5,750 nucleotides of DNA from Candidatus Zhuqueibacterota bacterium 4484_87 (GTDB lineage: Bacteria; Zhuqueibacterota; Zhuqueibacteria; Thermofontimicrobiales; Thermofontimicrobiaceae). Location: assembly GCA_002085355.1 (NCBI GenBank), contig NATN01000193.1, positions 1 to 5,750 on the forward strand, written 5' to 3'. Below the pieces are notes generated by a model that made no database searches, was not told the DNA's origin, and saw nothing but the letters and a program-made list of their open reading frames with translations. A program made the position numbers and the translations under genes. Position 1 is the first letter of the stretch, and every line of letters starts with the position of its first letter. Positions 1 to 5,750 of the stretch are shown piece by piece.

Positions 1-356
1 TTTTTTTTGTATTAAAAAATAAACCATATAAATGATCCTGTTGATATATTCCATTTTTCAAATTTTGACCACAGCAGATTGATGACAGTAAACGGTATTA
101 ATAACGCTGCATATTGACATTTTGATTTAAAAGAGGTAATAAATCAGCAGTAATAAATAACTGAAAAAATGAATTATTTGTGTATAAATACAATATAATA
201 TCATGTTTTGCGTATTATTTATTTGATAAAGCTATTGATCAAAATGAATTCTCATTCATCAATTCAAATTCGTTTATGTTTTTTTATACAGCTCGTGTTC
301 TGAAAGTTAATAATCTGATAAAATTTATATACTTACGTAGGTTAAATTGTGAGCCA
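1..356. other. AT-rich non-coding region, no identifiable gene
   Basis: This stretch is very AT-rich and opens with a run of eight T. I see no open frame with recognisable protein features. A 69-codon frame at 180-389 is Phe/Tyr/Asn/Ile-rich as expected from base composition, has no ribosome binding site, and runs into the inverted-repeat element, so I do not call it a gene. A TTGACA at 114-119 and a TATAAT at 194-199 occur, but neither has a convincing partner box at 16-18 bp, so I read both as chance hits in AT-rich DNA. The remaining non-coding DNA between the repeat element and the gene end (561-676) also shows nothing recognisable. Confidence 0.6.
350..356 (+). repeat. Direct repeat TGAGCCA, left copy
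   Basis: This 7-bp TGAGCCA is repeated in the same orientation at 554-560. The two copies bracket the inverted-repeat element, with one extra base before the left arm and three after the right arm. The arrangement resembles a target-site duplication, but the extra bases and short length leave coincidence possible. Confidence 0.4.
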
Positions 357-553
357 AACGGTTATCCATTTAGCTCCGGCACTGTATGAAATCAGCGATT
401 CAAAAGCTTCCCTTTGCAGGGAAATCCAGGGGGATGTTTTTATAACTGTTTGTAATTTAATGACATGCCCCCTGGCCTTCTTTAAAAGAGGGAACTATAA
501 TTCATATATTTTCAAATAGTTTCAGTTTTCGGAGTTAACTGGATAACCGTGGA
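357..553. repeat. Nested inverted-repeat element, MITE- or REP-like
   Basis: Two nearly concentric sets of inverted arms are visible. The outer arms are 21 nt each (358-378 and 530-550) and match at 19 of 21 positions when one is reverse-complemented, including an unbroken ACGGTTATCCA. The inner arms (408-435 and 466-494) share TTCCCT (408-413 with 489-494) and CCAGGGGG (426-433 with 468-475), at similar spacing on both sides. The whole could fold into a long imperfect hairpin, or be two head-to-head copies of a roughly 75-bp repeat. It is more GC-rich in its arms than the surrounding DNA and contains no open frame of note. A 7-bp direct repeat lies just outside each end. The size, inverted termini and lack of a transposase fit a miniature non-autonomous element or a REP-like palindromic repeat. 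That identity is inferred, whereas the arms are seen directly. Confidence 0.6.
408..423 (-). terminator. Small perfect hairpin, possible terminator of the minus-strand gene
   Basis: TTCCCT and AGGGAA form a perfect 6-bp stem around a 4-nt loop. Read on the minus strand, the hairpin is followed by GC and then only four T. It lies about 250 nt past the stop codon of the large secreted-protein gene, so it could end that transcript, but the T tract is short and the distance large. It may equally be only an internal part of the repeat element. No better hairpin with a T tract was found between the stop codon and this point. Confidence 0.25.
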
Positions 554-560
554 TGAGCCA
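554..560 (+). repeat. Direct repeat TGAGCCA, right copy
   Basis: This is the second copy of the 7-bp TGAGCCA found at 350-356, lying three bases outside the right outer arm of the inverted-repeat element. Together the pair is a candidate target-site duplication for the element. Confidence 0.4.
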
Positions 561-676
561 GCTATAATGTTATTCGTCAATGTGAGATCAACAAAAAACA
601 TATTATACACATCCAAACCCTTGCAAGAGTAAATTTGCCTAAATCAAAAGAGTCATAAATATTTTAGAAGATTTCC

Positions 677-3481
677 CTATTTCATTAAAACCATCTTCTT
701 TGTTTGGCTGAAACTTTGTTTTACACCAATCGCTTTAAAATAATAAAAATATACACCGCTGACGACTCTGGCGCCGCTGTTGTCTCTGCCGTCCCAACTG
801 ACCAGATGTGTTCCCGTTGTCTGCAGCCCTGAAACCAAAGTCCGCACCAGATGTCCATTGACGTCGTAAATGTTGAGCGCAACGCTCGCCGGTTCTGGCA
901 GCGCAAAATTGATTTGCGTTTCCGGGTTAAATGGATTGGGATAATTTTGCGAAAGAGAAAAATTATCCGGAATGATGTTTTGGGCCATGTTGGCTGAAGT
1001 CAAAATTGCCGAAACAGGCCCGTAAAAGCTTGTGTCGCCAGTCAAAGAAACGGATTGTAATTTGTAATAGTAACTTCCCGTCTGCGCGGGATTATCAAGA
1101 TAAGAATAGTCAGCCCCAGATGTGTCATTCCCTTGCGAGGGAAGTAAGGTTTCATTTATTTTCAAATACTCCCCGCTTTCAGCCTGACTCCTGAAAATAT
1201 TGAAACCGGCATTGTCGGGTTCAGTTTCGGTCGTCCATTGTAATAAAATCCCGCTTTCGCTGACTTTAGCAGTGAACGCCGAAAGTACGATATTAGTCGG
1301 CTGCGGTTTCAACGGTATGTTGTTGTTAATGAGGACCGGATCGCCGACCTCCAGATGAAAATTCCAATAATAGGGATTGTCGCCGCAGTCCCAGTTAGTC
1401 ATTTTATTGGTCGTGCCGTCCCGGCTGCCGGCTCCGACAACGTAGGGATTGGGATCCGTCGCCGGATCCGGATCCAGTGTTCCAGACTGGGCTGTGCAAG
1501 TGCTGCTCAAATTAAATCCCGCGGGCGGCGTGTAAGAAAGCGTATAATCTCCGCCTTGCGATACTGTGAATTGATAATATCCATTGGAACCATCTTCAAT
1601 GATCGTTACCCCAGTTGACGGTGAAATCGAAATCGTGCCGCCAGTGACAATTTCTCCGTTGTCTTCATTGTAAATCCAACCGCTGGGATCATAATCCTGA
1701 TTATTGGGAATGCCATCGCCGTCGCGATCAGTCACTCCTTCGTCAACATCAGTAATTCCATCATTGTCCGAATCTGCAACTGATCCTGAAACTGCGATGT
1801 CGTAAGGATTTTCATCAGCATCATTGTTGCTTATGTCCATGTCAAAACTGAACGCACCAATAGCATCAACATTAAATGAAATTTGCAAGTCAGCAGCAGC
1901 ACCAGCAGCGATGTTTAGCGGTAGCCCTGTAACAACCGTGAACCCGCTGCAGTTAGTCAGATTAGAAACTGTAACGGCTGTTACTTCAAGTTGATCTGTT
2001 CCAGCGCTGTTATCAATTGTATAAGTCAAATTTACAGCGCCCACATTTTGGCTGCCAATATTATCCGAACCACCATCGGAAATAGAAGTTCCTACCGGGC
2101 GTTGGACATCGATTTCAGGTTCATTGGCAAAATTTGCAGCTCCTGGAGTCCCTTTTTCAGTAGCACCGACGTCCCAACCAATGGCTAAATCTGCTGTGAA
2201 CCAGTTTAATGCCAGTGTGCCGTCTCCCGGTGGGGTTTCGCGGCTCATTGAATATTTCAGTGTGTTATCACCGGCAGCGGGAGCGCCAACCCCATCGTCA
2301 GCAGTATCAATCAAAGTCCCGCTTCCGTCCCATTGGCCATCATAGAGCTTAATTTGCAATTGCGTATTGGCAAGCGAAACTGAAGCGTCAACGAGATCCG
2401 GAGTAACGGCAATTTGAGAATTTGCTTCGTCATAATTGGAAATCAGAAAATAACCGTTCGCCGGAATGGTGTTTCCAGCCGGAATTTCCAGCATGAAAGC
2501 TTCGGAGCCGCTGCTCAATTTTGTGAGCTGCCAGCCAGAAAGATCAATATCACCGGATGTGGTGTTTCTCAATTCAATCCACTCATCAGCTGAAGACAGG
2601 CTGGAGCCCATCCACATTAATTCATTGATTACTACGCTGCCAGGTGCAGGTCCTGTTACAACATCGAATTGATTGGATGTGCCGGTTTCTGTCCCGCTAC
2701 TGTTGGTCACGGTGATTTGATCTGATGTGTATTCCGAAGAAATAGTGACATTCCCTGTCCAGACACCGGCGGTGAAATTTCCGCTCGTTGTTGGTGAGAT
2801 ATTTCCGGAAAGATCGCTGATGTCCACGGTTCCGGTGAAAGATGTCACCGTAGCATCGCTGGCATCTTTTGCCGTAACCGTAGTCGAAAACGGCACGCCG
2901 ACTTTTTGATTGGCAATTGGAGCAATAGAAAAATGATCCAACGTTTGCGTGCCTTCCCTGACTGTGACATTATCAAATCTGATGAATTCAGTTGTTGCGT
3001 TATTCAAGACGCGAACGACAATAATCAAGATATTTCCGGAGAGATTTGCCTGGGAAGCGACTAAATTATCAAAATCATCGCTTACATCGCCATTCGTGTC
3101 AAATAATGTTTCCGCTCCGCCGTCTATCTGGTAATAAACCCGAATGTAATCTGTTGCTTCAAGATCCCCGACTTCGCTCAAATCAACAGAGATTGAAACA
3201 CTCGCATAACCAGAAATGTCGATTCCCTGCGATCTCCAGACTGCTTCGCCATCCAGGTCGTTGCCTTCCATTTGATTGGAGCGAACTTCGAAATGGTCAT
3301 CTCCGTCAAAAGTGCATGCAGTGATATCGACAGTCCACTTTGGCGGCACACCGTCGCCTATCATTGTGCCGTCCGGATAGGTAAAGTCTTCTGACCAAAT
3401 AATAGTTTGCGCTCCGACCGGAAATGAGAAAATAAAGATTCCTAGAATGAGAAGGACAATTGAAAGAAGATTCTTTTGCAT
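677..3481 (-). CDS. Secreted multidomain lamin-tail protein with type IX (type A-like) sorting domain
   Basis: This 934-residue exported protein is built from adhesion and surface modules, and no catalytic motif is visible. A signal peptide (about 1-24) has a hydrophobic core and a likely cut after Val-Gly-Ala. Residues 28-178 look like a MAM/laminin-G-type beta-sandwich, followed by an Ig-like domain (about 181-275). A lamin tail domain follows (about 281-400; VVINELMW, DEWIELRN, DLSGWQL, GYFLIS). Residues 455-568 resemble choice-of-anchor D/ASPM-SPD2-Hydin repeats. Two Asp-rich calcium loops (DSDNDG, DRDGDG) lie at 570-590. A prealbumin/SdrD-B-like domain (about 601-725), a fibronectin-III-like domain (about 730-826) and a C-terminal sorting/FlgD-like module (840-934; QNYPNPFNP, then SGVYFYYF) complete it. 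By family knowledge, that module directs export by the type IX system and attachment or release at the cell surface. A role in adhesion or matrix is inferred. The ATG at 3481 is chosen because a GGAGG site lies 5 nt upstream; a GTG six bases earlier overlaps that site. Confidence 0.9.
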   Translation of the reverse strand: MQKNLLSIVLLILGIFIFSFPVGAQTIIWSEDFTYPDGTMIGDGVPPKWTVDITACTFDGDDHFEVRSNQMEGNDLDGEAVWRSQGIDISGYASVSISVDLSEVGDLEATDYIRVYYQIDGGAETLFDTNGDVSDDFDNLVASQANLSGNILIIVVRVLNNATTEFIRFDNVTVREGTQTLDHFSIAPIANQKVGVPFSTTVTAKDASDATVTSFTGTVDISDLSGNISPTTSGNFTAGVWTGNVTISSEYTSDQITVTNSSGTETGTSNQFDVVTGPAPGSVVINELMWMGSSLSSADEWIELRNTTSGDIDLSGWQLTKLSSGSEAFMLEIPAGNTIPANGYFLISNYDEANSQIAVTPDLVDASVSLANTQLQIKLYDGQWDGSGTLIDTADDGVGAPAAGDNTLKYSMSRETPPGDGTLALNWFTADLAIGWDVGATEKGTPGAANFANEPEIDVQRPVGTSISDGGSDNIGSQNVGAVNLTYTIDNSAGTDQLEVTAVTVSNLTNCSGFTVVTGLPLNIAAGAAADLQISFNVDAIGAFSFDMDISNNDADENPYDIAVSGSVADSDNDGITDVDEGVTDRDGDGIPNNQDYDPSGWIYNEDNGEIVTGGTISISPSTGVTIIEDGSNGYYQFTVSQGGDYTLSYTPPAGFNLSSTCTAQSGTLDPDPATDPNPYVVGAGSRDGTTNKMTNWDCGDNPYYWNFHLEVGDPVLINNNIPLKPQPTNIVLSAFTAKVSESGILLQWTTETEPDNAGFNIFRSQAESGEYLKINETLLPSQGNDTSGADYSYLDNPAQTGSYYYKLQSVSLTGDTSFYGPVSAILTSANMAQNIIPDNFSLSQNYPNPFNPETQINFALPEPASVALNIYDVNGHLVRTLVSGLQTTGTHLVSWDGRDNSGARVVSGVYFYYFKAIGVKQSFSQTKKMVLMK

Positions 3482-3486
3482 TTTCA

Positions 3487-3491
3487 CCTCC
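3487..3491 (-). promoter_or_regulatory. Ribosome binding site GGAGG deciding the start of the secreted-protein gene
   Basis: On the minus strand GGAGG is followed by five bases and then ATG (3481-3479), an ideal arrangement. The alternative in-frame GTG (3487-3485) begins inside this site and could not use it, so the protein should start two residues later than the longest open frame. Confidence 0.8.
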
Positions 3492-3560
3492 GAAATATCT
3501 TGTCAGGAAAGATACTTTGTGGATTGAAGAGATGATATTTACAACTTTTACCCTACAATA

Positions 3561-3566
3561 AATATA
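3561..3566 (-). promoter_or_regulatory. Tentative -10 box for the minus-strand gene
   Basis: On the minus strand this reads TATATT, about 80 nt upstream of the ATG of the secreted-protein gene. No good -35 box lies 16-18 bp further upstream (the best is TCTGCA, 3 of 6 matches), so this is a weak guess. Confidence 0.2.
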
Positions 3567-3741
3567 CAGAGAATTGCGAATAATGCAGAAAAATATTTGT
3601 TGATATTTCAAAAATTTGACACAAAAAATGTTAAATACTGCCAAGAGAAAGGGTATTTTGCTCATAATCGTTGAAGTTTTCAAATTTTTAGCTTGTAGTT
3701 GTTTCAAAGAATATTTAAAATTTCAAATTATTAAAATTGTA

Positions 3742-3770
3742 TTGACATTTATTTTAATTTCACCTATATT
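3742..3770 (+). promoter_or_regulatory. Sigma70-type promoter of the sensor gene
   Basis: A perfect -35 hexamer TTGACA (3742-3747) is followed by exactly 17 bp and a -10 hexamer TATATT (3765-3770, five of six consensus bases). Transcription would start near 3777, giving a leader of about 27 nt before the ATG at 3804. The leader is AT-rich, and the only ribosome-binding-like sequence is a weak AAAAAG just upstream of the start. The match is seen directly. Whether the housekeeping sigma factor of this lineage uses this consensus is an assumption. Confidence 0.65.
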
Positions 3771-3803
3771 TAATAAAAAACATTCTGATTTTTTAAAAAG
3801 AAA

Positions 3804-5750
3804 ATGAACCAATACTATTCTCGAAAAAATCTCTCTGTTAGATTGTTTAGCAGGTACATTCTTTCTTTAATGATCATCCTTCTGGTCTATTATTTTTCTC
3901 TCTCAGAATTTCGGCAGTCTTACCGGACTAGTTTTAATTTAGTGTCGGAATCGATTTTGAATTTTCTGCTGGTAATTTTTATCATTTTGCATGGATATTT
4001 TGCTGTGCGCAGGCACGCACGGGAAAATTTGTGGGTAAGCCTGGGCGCTGTTTTGCTTTTGTTGGTGAACAACTTGCGTTTATTTTATCAACCTGCAATT
4101 AATTCACCTGAGGAAACATTCAGATTTCATTCACTGAGCTTTGCGCTGGCAATTTTTCTTTTTGCCATCTGTTGGTCGATTAGCTCTTTTGCACGGGGCA
4201 AATTTATTGAAGTCAATGATCGAAAGAAGAAATATTTTTGGTTTTTGCTGACATCCTTGATCGTGATGGCAATTTCAGTGGAATTGTTTTTTTATGGTGT
4301 AGTACCTTTTCATTCGTTTCAAATACAAAGTTTCGCTCTTCACCAAATTCTTTCCGCGTTGGGCATATTGATCATGTCTTTCTTAATTGTTCGTTTTTCG
4401 CTTTTATATGCTAAAAAAGATAAAACATACTTTTTGAATGAAGTCGTTGCATCATTTATCCTCGCAAGTTCATTTTTGCTAATTTTTTTAATGGGAACAA
4501 AAGAACACACTTTAGTCGCTGCACGCCTGGAAACCATAAGCGCTTTCCTCGTGATGACCTGGGCTTTGTTTCTTGAAAATCATTTGTATCTTGAGGAAGA
4601 GCGAGAGCTGCGCTATCGCGTGGAACAGGATTATGCTGAAAAAGAGAATCAATTGCATCATTGGCAGCGTAGGGTCGAATTGGAAGGGGTTGGATTGTGT
4701 GAGTTGAGCGAAAACGGCGAACTGGAATTCGTCAATGAAGCAATGGCGCTCTGGCTGAAATCAAATCCCAGAAAGTTGTCGGGAAAGAATTTATCGGATT
4801 TTTTGACTGATGAGAGTCGGGCGGATTTTAAGACTGAAATTTTGAATTGTCGGGAAAAAAATCGTCAGATAGATTTGAAATTGAAAAGCGGAAACGGAAA
4901 GACAATTCCGGTGAAATGTATCGGTAATAGATTTGAACGGGGATGGCGTCTGGTCGTTTTTGAAAACAAGTCCGAGGTGATTCAGCGGGAACAGTTGCGG
5001 GATTACGCTACAAAATTGGAGTCCGAAGTACAAAAAAGAACCCGCGATCTGGAATCAAGGCAACAAGAATTGGAAAAGGTCGAGAGGTTTTATGAGACTT
5101 TGCTCGGAGCAATGACCGATATTATGATGGTTGTAAATCGAAAAGGCAATTGTACTTACATCAATCCATACGGTAAGCGATTGCTCGGCTACGAAGCAAA
5201 ACAGTTAAACGGGAGAAAACTCCCCAATTTTTTTGATGATGTGAATAAGTTACAGCGAAATTATGGCGATTCGGTGCAGGTGGAACTTCGCGATCACGAG
5301 GCTGCGGTCAAAGCCAAAGGCGGGAAAAAAATCCTGGTGAGCTGGAATGTGCGTTATTTATTTGATGAGAACGGCAAAAATATCGGGGCGATGTGCATCG
5401 GTCGCGAAGTGGATGAAAAAAAAGCGCTACAGAAAAAATTGCAGCAGCAGCAGGATGCATTACAAACTGAATTGGCAACGCGGACTCAGACCTTCCAAGA
5501 TTACATTCGCCAATTGCACGAAATTTTATCATTGGATGAAAATCTGTTGCAGGCAAATTCTGCGGAGAAATTTCTCACGGAAACCTGCCAGAGCATCAGA
5601 CGGTTGGGATGGCAAAGAGTAATTTTCTCGTTGAAAGTGAGGGACAGCAGCCAGTTCAAAATTTCTGCTTACGCCGGCGTTGCCAAAAATCAGATTCGGG
5701 AGTTCGTCCGACGACGACCTTTTTTGTATCAGGGCGCTGAAATTTATTTT
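3804..5750 (+). CDS. Membrane-anchored PAS-PAS-GAF sensory protein, 3' end outside the window
   Basis: The frame stays open from ATG 3804 to the window end (649 codons), with an in-frame TGA at 3786-3788 just upstream, so the start is well bounded. The N-terminal 260 residues hold about eight hydrophobic helices (near 17-33, 50-67, 77-94, 110-128, 144-166, 178-202, 210-232 and 242-258) with short loops. I cannot assign this membrane module to a named family. A charged coiled coil (about 260-293) leads to a first PAS domain (about 290-390, with EFVNEAM). A signalling helix follows (about 393-428, with KLESEVQKRTRDLE), then a second PAS domain (about 429-537, with TYINPYGKRLLGY). Another coiled coil with four Gln (547-550) precedes the probable start of a GAF domain (about 575 onward). 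By analogy this is the input half of a histidine kinase or another signalling enzyme. No catalytic domain lies inside the window, so the output is unknown. Confidence 0.9.
   Translation, partial: MNQYYSRKNLSVRLFSRYILSLMIILLVYYFSLSEFRQSYRTSFNLVSESILNFLLVIFIILHGYFAVRRHARENLWVSLGAVLLLLVNNLRLFYQPAINSPEETFRFHSLSFALAIFLFAICWSISSFARGKFIEVNDRKKKYFWFLLTSLIVMAISVELFFYGVVPFHSFQIQSFALHQILSALGILIMSFLIVRFSLLYAKKDKTYFLNEVVASFILASSFLLIFLMGTKEHTLVAARLETISAFLVMTWALFLENHLYLEEERELRYRVEQDYAEKENQLHHWQRRVELEGVGLCELSENGELEFVNEAMALWLKSNPRKLSGKNLSDFLTDESRADFKTEILNCREKNRQIDLKLKSGNGKTIPVKCIGNRFERGWRLVVFENKSEVIQREQLRDYATKLESEVQKRTRDLESRQQELEKVERFYETLLGAMTDIMMVVNRKGNCTYINPYGKRLLGYEAKQLNGRKLPNFFDDVNKLQRNYGDSVQVELRDHEAAVKAKGGKKILVSWNVRYLFDENGKNIGAMCIGREVDEKKALQKKLQQQQDALQTELATRTQTFQDYIRQLHEILSLDENLLQANSAEKFLTETCQSIRRLGWQRVIFSLKVRDSSQFKISAYAGVAKNQIREFVRRRPFLYQGAEIYF

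Larger units (their letters stand above)
3492..3803. other. AT-rich divergent intergenic region
   Basis: This region separates the two divergent genes and must hold both their promoters. The rightward promoter is clear at 3742-3770. Four copies of TTTCAAA occur, at 3606-3612, 3678-3684, 3702-3708 and 3721-3727, the last ending 14 bp before the -35 box. They might be regulator sites, but the same heptamer also occurs at 56-62 and 510-516, so it may only reflect AT-rich composition. A 63-codon TTG-started frame (3616-3807) spans the promoter, lacks a ribosome binding site and is not called as a gene. Confidence 0.6.

Noticed and set aside
180..389. 69-codon plus-strand frame in the left AT-rich region
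   Set aside because: No ribosome binding site, composition-driven residues, no recognisable domain, and it ends inside the inverted-repeat element.
563..568. TATAAT with a possible -35 (TGGATA, 540-545)
   Set aside because: There is no plus-strand gene downstream, and the candidate -35 lies within the repeat arm.
1452..1475. Three GGATCC hexamers in 24 bp
   Set aside because: They fall in codons for an Asp/Pro-rich stretch of the secreted protein (DPDPATDPNP) and are explained by repeated Asp-Pro codons.
3616..3621. TTGACA as a second rightward -35 box
   Set aside because: No -10-like hexamer at 16-18 bp; the nearest (TAAATA, 3632-3637) is only 10 bp away.
3306..3707. 133-codon minus-strand frame across the start of the secreted-protein gene
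   Set aside because: It overlaps the well-supported signal-peptide region in another frame and has no protein family features.
3616..3807. 63-codon plus-strand frame whose stop overlaps the sensor ATG (ATGA)
   Set aside because: It starts at a TTG without a ribosome binding site and runs through the sensor promoter. The overlap with the ATG looks coincidental.
5416..5423. Run of eight A in the sensor gene as a slippage or phase-variation site
   Set aside because: It encodes Glu-Lys-Lys in an intact frame that continues to the window end. Short A runs are common in this gene, and nothing else suggests programmed slippage.
5442..5453. CAG repeated four times
   Set aside because: It is a short Gln run in a coiled-coil linker, too short to be a notable microsatellite.

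Overview
The window suggests a bacterium of the Fibrobacteres-Chlorobi-Bacteroidetes (FCB) assemblage, most likely a Calditrichota, KSB1 or Ignavibacteria-like lineage. The basis is a large secreted protein ending in a C-terminal sorting module that opens with the QNYPNPFNP motif, typical of type IX secretion cargo in those groups. The exact phylum is inference. Coding DNA has intermediate GC content and the intergenic DNA is strongly AT-rich.

Layout: (1) Positions 1-676 hold no convincing gene. The one notable structure is a roughly 195-bp nested inverted-repeat element (357-553), flanked by a 7-bp direct repeat (TGAGCCA at 350-356 and 554-560). It looks like a small non-autonomous mobile or palindromic element. 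(2) Positions 677-3481, minus strand, encode a 934-residue exported multidomain protein. In order it has a signal peptide, an N-terminal beta-sandwich, an Ig-like domain, a lamin tail domain, a choice-of-anchor-D-like domain, calcium-binding Asp-rich loops, a prealbumin/SdrD-B-like domain, a fibronectin-III-like domain and a FlgD-like/type A sorting domain. Its ATG start is fixed by a GGAGG site at 3487-3491. (3) Positions 3492-3803 form an AT-rich divergent intergenic region. It carries a near-consensus sigma70-type promoter (TTGACA, 17-bp spacer, TATATT, 3742-3770) pointing right. (4) From 3804 to the window end, plus strand, runs the 5' part (649 codons) of a membrane-anchored sensory protein. 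It has about eight transmembrane helices, two PAS domains joined by coiled coils, and the start of a probable GAF domain. The output domain (histidine kinase, cyclase or other) lies beyond the window.

The two genes are divergent, and nothing in the sequence links them functionally. No CRISPR array, tRNA, rRNA or transposase gene was recognised, and I see no clear evidence of a wholly new system. The repeat element and the unassigned membrane module of the sensor are the items most worth a second look.
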